From Arthrobacter sp. PGP41 (GTDB taxonomy: Bacteria > Actinomycetota > Actinomycetes > Actinomycetales > Micrococcaceae): a stretch of 64,000 nt of DNA. Under the pieces are notes generated by a model. It searched no databases. It was not told where the DNA came from and saw only the letters and a list, made by a program, of their open reading frames with translations. The DNA lies in NCBI RefSeq assembly GCF_002953935.1, contig NZ_CP026514.1, positions 2,480,001 through 2,544,000 of the forward strand, given 5' to 3'. Shown here piece after piece: positions 54,485 to 63,189 of this stretch. The position numbers and the translations under genes were made by a program. How positions within the stretch are numbered: position 1 is the first letter of the stretch; each line of letters starts with the position of its first letter.

Positions 54485-54634
54485 GGCGTCCCCTAAACGT
54501 CTTTGGCCACGTACTTGTGGTGATGCTTGAATGGTACGTTACGCGTGGTCACAGACCCATAGGGCGGGCGCGACGGCGCGGCGTGGCAGGTGCGGTCCTC
54601 CCCCTGTGCGGGGGTGTGGGCCCGCCGGTCCCGC

Positions 54635-55828
54635 TTATCCATCGCCGCGGCGGGTACTCAACGTCACCGTGAACTTGGGGTTCCTGCCTTTGACGGCGGT
54701 AGGCCCAACGTGCCGCTCCAGCGCGGGCAGGTAGGGCAGGTGGCGGTTGAAGACCGTCCACAGCTCGCCCCCGGGCGCGAGGACCCGTCCCGCTGCCTCA
54801 ATCATCTTCAGGCCTGCGCCGGCATGGACCCCGGTGCCGACGTGGAACGGCGGGTTGAGCAGGACCAGGTCCACGCTGCCTGCGGCCAGGGTGCTGAGGG
54901 CGTCATCCTGCAGGACGGTGATTCGGCCTTCCAGCCCGTTGGCCTGTGCCGTTGCCTGCGCGGAGGCCACTGCCGCGGCGGACTGGTCCGTGGCGGTCAC
55001 TCTTGCCCCGGGGTGCTGCCGGGCGTACATGGCGGCAAGGATACCCGTGCCGCAGCCCAGGTCGACGGCGTGCCGGGCTTCCTTCATGGCCGGAAGGAAC
55101 GTCAGCAGGAACCTGGTACCGATGTCCAGTTTGGAGCCCGCGAACACTGCCCCGTGGGCGGCGACGTCGAGGTCCAGCTCGGCCAGGTGTTCAACGACGG
55201 GATAGCTTCCCTGCTCCCCGCCCCCCTGCGCACCGCTGGCCAGGATAACGCGGGACTTCTGCCTGGCGAGCTGCGGCCGGACGGAAGAGAAGTGGCGTTC
55301 AAGAACGGCGTTCATGCCGAGCGACATGTGCTTGACCCGCCCGCCTGCCAGGAGCGTAACGTCCGGTGCCGCGTAGCGGGCCGCCGCGGCGGCGATCTCG
55401 TCCAGCTCGGCCAGCGTCTTGGGCAGCTGCAGGAGTACTGCCTGCACTCCGGCCAGGAGTTCCGGGCCAAGCGGCAGCTGGGTGAATCCGGGCTCCCCGT
55501 CCGTGGAACCGCCGGGCATCCCCGCCGCGGTGTCCGGCAGCAGGCCGGCGCCACGGAGCCCGGCTGCGTTGAGTTGCAGGGCGCGCTCCCCGGTGATCAG
55601 GTCCTGGTGCACCCGGACGGTGCCTGGGTTGAGCGCGGCGAGTGCCCCCAGTGTCAGGGCACCGTACCGGTCCCCGATGACAGCCACTGTGCTTCCGGCT
55701 GCCACCAGTCCTTCGGCTGCCTCCAGCAGGAGCCGGTCCGTGGCGTCCCACGCCTGAAGGTTGGGTGCTTCCACATCCGGCCTGCGCCGCAGTGCCGCAA
55801 AGAGGTCCCCAAGACTGTTTGATGCCAC
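54635..55828 (-). CDS. RsmC/RlmG-like rRNA guanine methyltransferase
   Basis: I chose the GTG at 55828 (AGGA 5 nt upstream), giving 397 residues; the frame stays open to 55894. A degenerate N-terminal methyltransferase-like domain (about 40-200) is followed by a catalytic SAM domain: VDLGCGTGI, then LLNPPFHVG. This double-domain arrangement is typical of RsmC and RlmG, which methylate guanine N2 in 16S or 23S rRNA. I cannot choose between them by sequence. It is monocistronic. Confidence 0.88.
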   Translation of the reverse strand: MASNSLGDLFAALRRRPDVEAPNLQAWDATDRLLLEAAEGLVAAGSTVAVIGDRYGALTLGALAALNPGTVRVHQDLITGERALQLNAAGLRGAGLLPDTAAGMPGGSTDGEPGFTQLPLGPELLAGVQAVLLQLPKTLAELDEIAAAAARYAAPDVTLLAGGRVKHMSLGMNAVLERHFSSVRPQLARQKSRVILASGAQGGGEQGSYPVVEHLAELDLDVAAHGAVFAGSKLDIGTRFLLTFLPAMKEARHAVDLGCGTGILAAMYARQHPGARVTATDQSAAAVASAQATAQANGLEGRITVLQDDALSTLAAGSVDLVLLNPPFHVGTGVHAGAGLKMIEAAGRVLAPGGELWTVFNRHLPYLPALERHVGPTAVKGRNPKFTVTLSTRRGDG

Positions 55829-56122
55829 TTGTTCCTGCTGCTTTCCGTTGTGCCTGGTTGCGTCCTGCCGCTGCCCGGACCTGCGGCCGCCCATTCCAAA
55901 GCCGTCCGCAGGCTTCGCGGCGGTGCCGCCACGCGCCTCCCTGGCTGTCCTCGGCGTCGAGCGCTAGCCAGTGCCGCGGCGCTGAAGGTGATAGGCAGCG
56001 GAGAACCGGCCTGGCCCGCACCAATGATGACGACTTCGGTTCGGGCAGAATTCACCTCCCCAATGATAGTCGCGCGGGGTGCTCCGGCCTTAGTGTTGGC
56101 CCATGGAGACGGGAGGAGCACC

Positions 56123-57445
56123 ATGACCACAGCTACCGGGAATGCATCGCGGCTCGCCAGGGCCCTGGCAGTAGTGCTTGGCACTGAAGAAATACCCCTG
56201 CGCCTGCGCGCCTGGGACGGCTCCGAGGCGGGGCCGGCGGGAGCGCCAGTCCTTGAGTTCCGATCCCGCCGCGCCCTGCGGCGGATCCTGTGGTCTCCGG
56301 GCCAGCTCGGCTTGAGCCGGGCCTACGTGGCTGGCGAGATCGACTCTCCCGGGGACATTTTCGCAGCGTTCGCGGCCCTGAGCTCGGCGGGCAAGTTCGC
56401 GGAGCCGGGTCCGTTCCGGCCGCTCACCGCCGGTGAAGTCTTGACGCTGCTGCGCATCGCGGTCCGGCTCGGCGCCTTTGGCCCCAACCCGGCCCCGCCG
56501 CCGGAGGAGGCTAAGGTGGCCCGGAAAGGACGCCTGCACTCGCGCCGCCGTGACTCCGCGGCCATCTCGCATCACTATGACGTAGGCAACGACTTTTACT
56601 CTTTGGTGCTGGGGCCGTCCATGGTCTACTCCTGCGCAGTGTGGCCCGAAGACAGCAGCCACCCGGAGCGTCCGGATGCCGGCAGCCGGCTCGCCGACGG
56701 CCTCGACGCCGCGCAGGAGGCCAAGCTGGACCTCGTGTGCCGCAAGCTGGGCCTCCGGCCGGGCATGCGGGTGCTGGACGTTGGCTGCGGCTGGGGCAGT
56801 TTTGCCCTGCATGCAGCCGGAAAGTACGGCGCAACCGTTGTGGGCGTAACGCTCTCCAGGGAGCAGGCCATCCTGGCACGGAAACGGGCCGCAGACGCCG
56901 GGCTGACGGAACGCGTGGACATTCGGGTCCAGGATTACCGGGACGTCGCGGATGGTCCGTTCGATGCCATCAGTTCCATCGGAATGTCCGAGCATGTGGG
57001 GCGGGAACAGACCCCCGGGTACGCCGCTGCCTTGTTCGGCCTCCTTCGGCCGGGCGGGCGGCTGCTGAACCACGCGATCTCATGGAATGCCGGCCCCACC
57101 AAACCCGATCCGAATTCCTTCATCCCCCGTTACGTGTTTCCGGACGGGGAGATGATCAGCCTCGGCGAGATGGTTTCCGCCCTGGAGGCAGCCGGCTTCG
57201 AGATCCTGGATGTGGAGGCACTGCGGCGCCACTATGCGTTGACCCTGCGCGCGTGGGTCCACCGGCTGGAGGCAAACTGGAACCAGGCTGCGAAGCTCAG
57301 CGGCCTCGGAAGGGCCCGGGTCTGGAGGCTTTACATGGCTTCAAGCGCGCTGGGCTTCGAAGGCGGGCTAACCGGCGTGAACCAGGTCCTGGTCCGGCGG
57401 CCGGGCGGCGACGAACCGCCGCTGCGCCGTACAGCGTGGCTTTGA
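56123..57445 (+). CDS. cyclopropane-fatty-acyl-phospholipid synthase family protein
   Basis: I chose the ATG at 56123 behind GGGAGGAG, giving 440 residues; the frame runs back to 55829. The SAM site is VLDVGCGWGSFALHAA, with the canonical cysteine, unlike the paralogue at 35292. SAAISHHYDVGNDFY, VYSCAVWPE and QDYRDVADGPFDAISSIGMS are family motifs. It is a second acyl-chain methyltransferase, transcribed alone on the plus strand and ending at a bidirectional terminator. The acyl product is not certain. Confidence 0.95.
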   Translation: MTTATGNASRLARALAVVLGTEEIPLRLRAWDGSEAGPAGAPVLEFRSRRALRRILWSPGQLGLSRAYVAGEIDSPGDIFAAFAALSSAGKFAEPGPFRPLTAGEVLTLLRIAVRLGAFGPNPAPPPEEAKVARKGRLHSRRRDSAAISHHYDVGNDFYSLVLGPSMVYSCAVWPEDSSHPERPDAGSRLADGLDAAQEAKLDLVCRKLGLRPGMRVLDVGCGWGSFALHAAGKYGATVVGVTLSREQAILARKRAADAGLTERVDIRVQDYRDVADGPFDAISSIGMSEHVGREQTPGYAAALFGLLRPGGRLLNHAISWNAGPTKPDPNSFIPRYVFPDGEMISLGEMVSALEAAGFEILDVEALRRHYALTLRAWVHRLEANWNQAAKLSGLGRARVWRLYMASSALGFEGGLTGVNQVLVRRPGGDEPPLRRTAWL

Positions 57446-57494
57446 CTGCCTGACCCGCGGTGATGCCGGGTCCTGCACCCGTGGGCGGAAAAGC

Positions 57495-57527
57495 AAAAGG
57501 GACGATCCCGTGGGGATCGTCCCTTTT
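57495..57527. terminator. bidirectional terminator between CFA-like gene and first tRNA-Ala
   Basis: AAAAGGGACGATCCC and GGGATCGTCCCTTTT are perfect 15-nt arms around a GTG loop. It serves the plus-strand methyltransferase and the minus-strand tRNA gene. Confidence 0.95.
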
Positions 57528-57534
57528 GTTCCGG

Positions 57535-57607
57535 TGGAGCTGAGGGGACTCGAACCCCTGACCCCCTGCATGCCATGCAGGTGCGCTACCAGCTGCGCCA
57601 CAGCCCC
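57535..57607 (-). tRNA. tRNA-Ala(GGC)
   Basis: 73 nt on the minus strand. The acceptor stem GGGGCTG/CAGCTCC pairs (with one G-T), the D-arm is GCGC/GCGC, and the anticodon stem-loop is CCTGC-ATGGCAT-GCAGG with anticodon GGC. The T-arm AGGGG-TTCGAGT-CCCCT is canonical. CCA is not encoded (ACCG follows). It is identical to the copy at 57781. Confidence 0.97.
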
Positions 57608-57736
57608 GGACTTTGCCGCTTCCGGTTCACCACCTCGAAGCAACCTGTTCAGCTTAATGCACTTTCGCCGCTCACGCCAATCGGGCTGGTGCCCATTGGC
57701 GGGCGCATCGGCTTCAGGCTTGGGCACATGGAGCAC

Positions 57737-57773
57737 AAAAAAATCCGCCGGAATCACAATGATTCCGGCGGAT
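57737..57773 (-). terminator. terminator between the two tRNA-Ala genes
   Basis: ATCCGCCGGAAT and ATTCCGGCGGAT form a 12-bp stem, followed on the minus strand by TTTTTTT. Each tRNA copy therefore has its own terminator. Confidence 0.93.
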
Positions 57774-57780
57774 CGTCCGG

Positions 57781-57853
57781 TGGAGCTGAGGGGACTCGAA
57801 CCCCTGACCCCCTGCATGCCATGCAGGTGCGCTACCAGCTGCGCCACAGCCCC
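57781..57853 (-). tRNA. tRNA-Ala(GGC), second identical copy
   Basis: The 73-nt sequence is identical to the copy 246 bp away, with the same anticodon GGC and canonical arms. It is followed by its own terminator at 57737-57773. Confidence 0.97.
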
Positions 57854-57965
57854 GAACTATTGCTGCTCCTTCAAGCTTTTCGGCTTTCCCCGAAGCAACT
57901 CAAATATCTTAGAACAGCAATTCCGAAAATTCCAAATCGGGCATATTCCGCGTGGTTCCGCGGAT

Positions 57966-58367
57966 TTACTCGCTCTCGGACGCGGCGACAGCCTTTGCGG
58001 AGGTGTCGTCACCGAGCTGCAGGTCAACGACGGGGCAGTCCTTCCAGAGGCGCTCCAGGGCGTAGAAAACGCGGTCTTCCTCGTGCTGGACATGGATCAC
58101 TACGTCCGAGTAGTCGAGCAGTACCCAGCGTCCGCCGGACCGGCCTTCACGGCGGACGGGGCGCAGGTCCTGCTTGGCGAGCTCTTCCTCGATCCCGTCC
58201 ACGATTGCGTTGACCTGCCGTTCGCTGGGTGCGGAGGCAATGAGGAAGACGTCGGCCAGGGCGAGCCGCTCGCTGACGTCCAGGGCAACGAGGTCCTGCG
58301 CGATCTTGTCCGCGGCTGCCTTGGCGGCGGCGCGGGCTATGGTGATGGATGATTCTGATGCAGTCAC
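57966..58367 (-). CDS. rsfS: ribosome silencing factor RsfS
   Basis: A 133-residue factor that binds L14 and blocks joining of the ribosomal subunits in starvation. Family motifs: DLVALDVSERLALADVFLIAS, APSERQVNAIVDGIEEEL, and WVLLDYSDVVIHVQHEEDR, then FYALERLWKDCP. It follows nadD and a membrane protein in the order common among actinobacteria. The acidic tail is normal. The gene is complete. Confidence 0.97.
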   Translation of the reverse strand: MTASESSITIARAAAKAAADKIAQDLVALDVSERLALADVFLIASAPSERQVNAIVDGIEEELAKQDLRPVRREGRSGGRWVLLDYSDVVIHVQHEEDRVFYALERLWKDCPVVDLQLGDDTSAKAVAASESE

Positions 58368-58410
58368 GTGACTCCTTGTTGGGTGGAAACTCTAAGTTGC
58401 GGAACGCGGC

Positions 58411-59646
58411 TCAGCGGGACATGCCGCTGATGATGAGGATGATGCCCGAAACCAGGGCCACGATTCCGAATGCCAGGATGCAGAACTGCAGGACCCTGTT
58501 CCGCTGGGCCCGGGCAAGTCCGGCTGTGGCGGCGTCCAGGGGTTCCAGGCCGTAGGCCGACTTGGCGGGGATCCGCGGCAGGTCCTCAAAGAGGTCCTCG
58601 GCCTGGTTCGCGTCGGTCATCACCGGCCGCGGGCGCGCGGCCGCCCGGGCTGCCGCTTCCGCCCTGGCGATGACATGGGAGCGGCCCGAACCGGCATCGG
58701 GCGCGGACGGACGCTGGGGACCCGCGGGGTGCCGTTTCTTTTTTCCGGGCGCCGTAACCTTCGACCCCGGACGGGTGGTGACCGGGACGTGCGAGGTTGC
58801 CGGCGGCTTCATGACGGGCCGGTCCATGCCGGGAACCTGCACGAACTCCAGCGGAGTGACCATGGCAAGGTTGCTGGCCGTCGACGGCGCCGGCCGCTGG
58901 CTCGCCGTGCCGGCCTGGTCGCCGTTGCCGGGTTCCCGTGCCGGGCCGTGGGCAGGATCTTTCGATGGCGCAACCGGAGCTCCGGCCTGCTCAGCCAGCT
59001 TCTGCTTGGCGATGGCACGGCGGTTCAGGATGGCAGCACGTTCCGCCAGGGCGATCTGCTCCGCAAGGATCTCCGGGTCAACCGCTTCCGGGTCCAGGGA
59101 GGCGATGTGCTCCATCTTGGCGATCTGGTTCTTGGCCTGCTCGGCGAGCAGCGCCCGTGCCGCCAGGGCCTGTTCCACCGTCATGCCCGCGGGGGCTGCA
59201 GAACCTGGCTCAGTCGCGGAGGGCTTGCTGCTGCCCTGGGCAGCCCGCTCCCCTGTCCCCCGGTCCTTCGGCGCCGGAGCAGCCGCATCCGTTTGGACGG
59301 ACGACGGCGGCACAATGGGGTTGGCCGCGGTCAGCGCCTGTTCCTTGAGCTGCTGCAGGCGGAGCTGCCGCCGGGTGGGCGGCCCTCCGGCGGAAAGCTG
59401 GCCCTCTTTCTCCTCCAGCTCCTTGATGGTGCGCAGGGCTGCGCGGTCGCGCGCCCGGATCTGGGACGACCGCTGAGTGGAGGTTTGCGCGGGCACAGCA
59501 GCAGCGGGCCCGGGGGCCGAAGGGCTGGCAGCAGGCGGGTTCACGGCAGGGGAAAGCTGCTCCGTGCCGGCGGGCGCAGGCTGTTGGGCATCCCTTGCTT
59601 TCCGGAGTTCCCGGCGGCTGCGGATGGGGGGCTGTTCCTGACTCAT
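58411..59646 (-). CDS. Ala/Pro/Gln-rich protein with C-terminal membrane anchor
   Basis: I chose the ATG at 59646 (MSQEQPPIRSRRELRKARDA), giving 411 residues; the ribosome site is weak. Most of the chain is low-complexity Ala, Pro and Gln with repeated basic helices (RRELRKARDAQQ, RRQLRLQQLKEQAL, RAAILNRRAIAKQKLAEQ). It ends in one transmembrane helix (VLQFCILAFGIVALVSGIIL), so it is tail-anchored with a disordered cytoplasmic region. It sits between nadD and rsfS. Such a protein is common there in Micrococcaceae by my recollection; its role is unknown. Confidence 0.78.
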   Translation of the reverse strand: MSQEQPPIRSRRELRKARDAQQPAPAGTEQLSPAVNPPAASPSAPGPAAAVPAQTSTQRSSQIRARDRAALRTIKELEEKEGQLSAGGPPTRRQLRLQQLKEQALTAANPIVPPSSVQTDAAAPAPKDRGTGERAAQGSSKPSATEPGSAAPAGMTVEQALAARALLAEQAKNQIAKMEHIASLDPEAVDPEILAEQIALAERAAILNRRAIAKQKLAEQAGAPVAPSKDPAHGPAREPGNGDQAGTASQRPAPSTASNLAMVTPLEFVQVPGMDRPVMKPPATSHVPVTTRPGSKVTAPGKKKRHPAGPQRPSAPDAGSGRSHVIARAEAAARAAARPRPVMTDANQAEDLFEDLPRIPAKSAYGLEPLDAATAGLARAQRNRVLQFCILAFGIVALVSGIILIISGMSR

Positions 59647-59653
59647 TGAGAAC

Positions 59654-60310
59654 TCATTCAGTACTGGCTGGTTCGCGTGCTTGGGATGTTGGGACATCGC
59701 CGGTTTCCACGGCCTCGGCATACAGGCCGTACTTGGCGATGTACTGGACAACGCCATCCGGCACCAGGTACCAGACCGGGTTGTTCGCCGCCACGCGGGT
59801 ACGGCAGTCCGTGGAGGAGATGGCCATGGCCGGAACTTCGAGGAGGCTCACGTCATCGCGTCCCATGCCGTCGAGGACATGCCCCGGCCTGGTGACTCCC
59901 ACAAAATGGGCGAGCGACCACAGTTCGTCGATGTCCTTCCAGGAAAGGATTTGTGCCAGTGCGTCCGCTCCGGTGATGAAGAAGAGATCAGCGTCGGGAC
60001 GCTGGGCGCGCAGGTCCCGGAGGGTGTCGATGGTGTAGGTGGGGCCTGGCCGTTCAATGTCTACCCTGCTGACAGTGAAGCGCGGATTGGAGGCCGTCGC
60101 GATGACTGTCATGAGGTAGCGGTGCTCGGGCTCGCTGACGTGTTTGTGGGACTTCTGCCACGGCTGGCCGGTGGGGACGAAAACCACCTCGTCCAGGTCG
60201 AATTCCGCAGCCACCTCGCTGGCTGCGACCAAGTGGCCGTGATGGATGGGATCAAACGTCCCGCCCATCACGCCAAGCCGCAGCCTGCCGGTGGCACCCG
60301 AGCGGTGCAA
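59654..60310 (-). CDS. nadD: nicotinate-nucleotide adenylyltransferase
   Basis: A 218-residue NAD-synthesis enzyme that joins nicotinate mononucleotide and ATP. The nucleotidyltransferase motif [12 protein letters not shown] is present near the start, and the family C-terminal [10 protein letters not shown] (ISSTxxR) is intact. [22 protein letters not shown] is the usual connecting region. It lies 13 bp after the small membrane-protein gene and 7 bp before the Ala/Pro-rich gene. Confidence 0.97.
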   Translation of the reverse strand: MHRSGATGRLRLGVMGGTFDPIHHGHLVAASEVAAEFDLDEVVFVPTGQPWQKSHKHVSEPEHRYLMTVIATASNPRFTVSRVDIERPGPTYTIDTLRDLRAQRPDADLFFITGADALAQILSWKDIDELWSLAHFVGVTRPGHVLDGMGRDDVSLLEVPAMAISSTDCRTRVAANNPVWYLVPDGVVQYIAKYGLYAEAVETGDVPTSQAREPASTE

Positions 60311-60323
60311 AGCGCGGGAAATG

Positions 60324-60554
60324 TTAGTGGCCCTGCCCGTGATCGTGCTTGTTGGGGTGCTGGCGGTGCGGGTCCGCGTGCTCCTCGGTTGCTGCGTGGC
60401 GGTTGCCCAGGTTGGAGTAGGACAGTGTGATAAACATCAGCACCAGCAGGAGGGCGAACATAACCACCCCGAAGACCCACGGCTCAGCCCACAGCGGCGC
60501 GAGTTCGTGTTCTCCGCCTTCGGCGGCGGTCGTGGCAATCTGCTGGAACAGCAT
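60324..60554 (-). CDS. small single-TM protein between proA and nadD
   Basis: A 76-residue protein with one transmembrane helix ([19 protein letters not shown], about 26-44). A histidine-rich tail ([18 protein letters not shown]) could bind a metal ion. No family is recognised. It follows proA on the same strand and is probably part of the nadD transcription unit. Confidence 0.75.
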   Translation of the reverse strand: MLFQQIATTAAEGGEHELAPLWAEPWVFGVVMFALLLVLMFITLSYSNLGNRHAATEEHADPHRQHPNKHDHGQGH

Positions 60555-60631
60555 TTTCTCCCCTTGGGCTCAAACGATTGTGGCAGCGGAAAGCTCCGCC
60601 GTTTCTGACTTCTGGTCTATGTTACCGTGCG

Positions 60632-62011
60632 CTACCCGCGCACCTGGCCCTCGCCCTGCACTATCCACTTCGTGGTGGTCAGTTCGGTCAGCCCCATGGG
60701 CCCCCGCGCGTGCAGCTTTTGGGTTGAAATGCCCACCTCCGCGCCCAGGCCAAGCTCCCCGCCGTCGGTAAACCGGGTGGAGGCATTCACAATGACGGCA
60801 GCAGAATCCACCTCGGCAATGAAGCGTTCGGCATTCCGCAGATCGTTGGTGAGGATCGCTTCCGTGTGGCCCGTGGACCAGGTACGGATGTGCTGCACGG
60901 CCTCGTCAAGGCTGTCCACCATGGCCACCGCGAGGTCCAGGTCCATGTACTCCGTGCCCCAGTCCTCCTCAGTGGCAGGTTCGGACTCAATGGAGGCGGG
61001 CAGGGCCGCGCGGACCCGCTCGTCCGCATGCAGCCGGACCCCTGCCTGGCGGAGCGCAGCTGCCACGGCGGGAAGAACGGGGGATCCCGAGTGGACCAGG
61101 AGCGTCTCCACTGTGTTGCAGACGCTGGGCCGCTGGGTCTTGGCGTTGAGGAGGATCTCCACTGCCATGTCCTCGCCGGCCGATTCATCGATGAAGATGT
61201 GCACGTTTCCTTCACCGGTCTCGATCACAGGCACGGCGGAGTTGAGGACAACGGTCTGGATGAGCTCCCGGCCGCCGCGGGGAATCAGCACGTCCACCCT
61301 GCCGCGCGCCTTCATGAGGACGTTGGCACCTGCCCGGCCGTACTGGTCGACGGTCTGGACGGCGTCGGCAGGCAGGCCCACTGACTCCAGCGCTTCCCGC
61401 AGTACCCGCACCAACACCTCATTGGTGGCTTGGGCGGCAGTGCCGCCGCGCAGGATCACGGCGTTGCCGCTCTTGAGTGCCAGTCCGGCAATGTCCACGG
61501 TGACGTTCGGCCGTGCTTCGTAGATGGCCGCCACCACGCCCATGGGAACGTTGACCTGCCGGAGGCGCAGGCCGTTGGGAAGCGTCTGCCCGCGGACCAC
61601 GTTTCCCACGGGATCGGGGAGGTTGGCCAGGTTTTCCAAAGCCGCCACAAGTCCCGAGATGCGGGTTTCCGTCAAGGTAAGGCGGTCCAGCAGGGCAGCG
61701 GAGGTGCCATTGGCCTTTCCTGCTGCCACGTCCATGGCGTTGGCCGTAAGAATGGCCTCGGTGTTCTCCAGCAGGGCTGTGCCGACGGTGCGGAGGGCGC
61801 GGTCCTTCCAGGCCCGGTTTGCCATGGCCATCCGGCGTGCGGCGTCACGGGAGCGGTCCGCAATGGCATGGACTGCTGCCTCAATATCGCCGGAAGACAG
61901 CGGGGAATCAGCCGGCACCTGCGCCACGGATGAAGTAGCCGGCTGCGCCTCGGTGGCGGCAGTATCTCCGGGATTCTCAGCAGTCTTGTTGTGGATCAGG
62001 GCCTCAGTCAT
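60632..62011 (-). CDS. proA: gamma-glutamyl phosphate reductase
   Basis: A 459-residue NADPH-dependent aldehyde-dehydrogenase-fold enzyme making glutamate semialdehyde for proline. The catalytic cysteine lies in SVCNTVETLLVH, and GVVAAIYEARPNVTVD is the family signature. The first 40 residues (TATEAQPATSSV) are an Ala/Thr/Ser-rich extension beyond the usual core. It follows proB by 26 bp on the same strand, a proBA operon. Confidence 0.98.
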   Translation of the reverse strand: MTEALIHNKTAENPGDTAATEAQPATSSVAQVPADSPLSSGDIEAAVHAIADRSRDAARRMAMANRAWKDRALRTVGTALLENTEAILTANAMDVAAGKANGTSAALLDRLTLTETRISGLVAALENLANLPDPVGNVVRGQTLPNGLRLRQVNVPMGVVAAIYEARPNVTVDIAGLALKSGNAVILRGGTAAQATNEVLVRVLREALESVGLPADAVQTVDQYGRAGANVLMKARGRVDVLIPRGGRELIQTVVLNSAVPVIETGEGNVHIFIDESAGEDMAVEILLNAKTQRPSVCNTVETLLVHSGSPVLPAVAAALRQAGVRLHADERVRAALPASIESEPATEEDWGTEYMDLDLAVAMVDSLDEAVQHIRTWSTGHTEAILTNDLRNAERFIAEVDSAAVIVNASTRFTDGGELGLGAEVGISTQKLHARGPMGLTELTTTKWIVQGEGQVRG

Positions 62012-62037
62012 GTTCCAAGTTTAGGCGAGCGGGAAGC

Positions 62038-63189
62038 TCAGACCAGCACCAGGTCGTCAACGTGAACAACTTCGCGGTCGTAGCCGCTGCCCAGCGCCTC
62101 ACCCAGGTCCCTGGTGGACCGGCCCAGCATCTGTGGCAGCTCGGCGGACGAATAGTTCACCAGTCCCCGCGCAACCACGGTGCCGTCGGCAGCTGCTATT
62201 TCGACGGCGTCGCCCGCTTCAAAATCACCGAAAACGGCGGAGATGCCTGCCGGCAGCAGCGAAGTGCGGTGGTGCCGCACAGCCTTGACTGCACCCTCGT
62301 CCAGCACCAGCCGCCCCTGGACGGAGGCGATATGCGCCAGCCACAGGAGGCGGACGGGCTTGCGGGCACCGTTGACCGTGAACCAGGTGCCCACGTCCTC
62401 GCCGTTTAGGGCAGCCGCAGCGTTGGGGGTGGAAGTGACAAGGGCATGGATGCCGGAACCGGCTGCCATGGTGGCCGCTTCCACCTTGGTCAGCATCCCG
62501 CCGGTGCCCACGCCGGCCTTGCCTGGTTTCCCGATGGAAACACCCTCCAGGTCATGAGCCCCTTCCACAAGCGGGATCCGCTTCGCGCCAAGCGACGGCG
62601 GGCCGTCGTAGAGGGAGTCGACGTCGGACAGCAGCACGAGGGCGTCAGCCCGGACCAAGTGGGCCACCAGGGCAGCGAGCCTGTCATTGTCCCCGAAGCG
62701 GATTTCGTGCGTGGCCACGGTGTCGTTTTCATTGACCACCGGCACCACGCCAAGGTTGAGCAGCCTGTCCAGGGCGCGGAACGCGTTGGTGTGCTGGCTG
62801 CGCCGCATGAGGTCTTCGGCGGTGAGCAGCACCTGGCTGACCGTCACGCCGTGCGCCCCGAAGGCATGGGTGTAGCGGGCCATGAGGAGGCCCTGCCCCA
62901 CGCTGGCCGCTGCCTGCTGCGTCGCAAGGTCGCGCGGCCGCTTGGAGAGGCCCAGCGGGGCCAGGCCCGCGGCGATGGCACCGGAGGACACCAGGATGAT
63001 TTCGGTGCCGGTGTTGCGTTTGGCCGCCAACGCGTCGGCCAAGGCAGTCAGCGCCTCTTCGGAGATGCCGCCCTTGATGCTGGTCAGCGACGACGAGCCA
63101 ACCTTCACCACGATCCGGCGCGCGTTGGCCAGCACGCTTCTGTCCACGGGCCGCGCCAGCGGCTCCGCTGCTGCAGCGCTAGAAGTCAT
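62038..63189 (-). CDS. proB: glutamate 5-kinase
   Basis: I chose the ATG at 63189, giving 383 residues; the start overlaps the obgE stop by 11 bp. The amino-acid-kinase domain begins RRIVVKVGSSSLT, with VSSGAIAAGLAPL and NENDTVATHEIRFGDNDRLAAL, the substrate and ATP sites. A C-terminal PUA-like domain (LVLDEGAVKAVRHHRTSLLP) completes it. It makes gamma-glutamyl phosphate, which ProA reduces. Confidence 0.97.
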   Translation of the reverse strand: MTSSAAAAEPLARPVDRSVLANARRIVVKVGSSSLTSIKGGISEEALTALADALAAKRNTGTEIILVSSGAIAAGLAPLGLSKRPRDLATQQAAASVGQGLLMARYTHAFGAHGVTVSQVLLTAEDLMRRSQHTNAFRALDRLLNLGVVPVVNENDTVATHEIRFGDNDRLAALVAHLVRADALVLLSDVDSLYDGPPSLGAKRIPLVEGAHDLEGVSIGKPGKAGVGTGGMLTKVEAATMAAGSGIHALVTSTPNAAAALNGEDVGTWFTVNGARKPVRLLWLAHIASVQGRLVLDEGAVKAVRHHRTSLLPAGISAVFGDFEAGDAVEIAAADGTVVARGLVNYSSAELPQMLGRSTRDLGEALGSGYDREVVHVDDLVLV

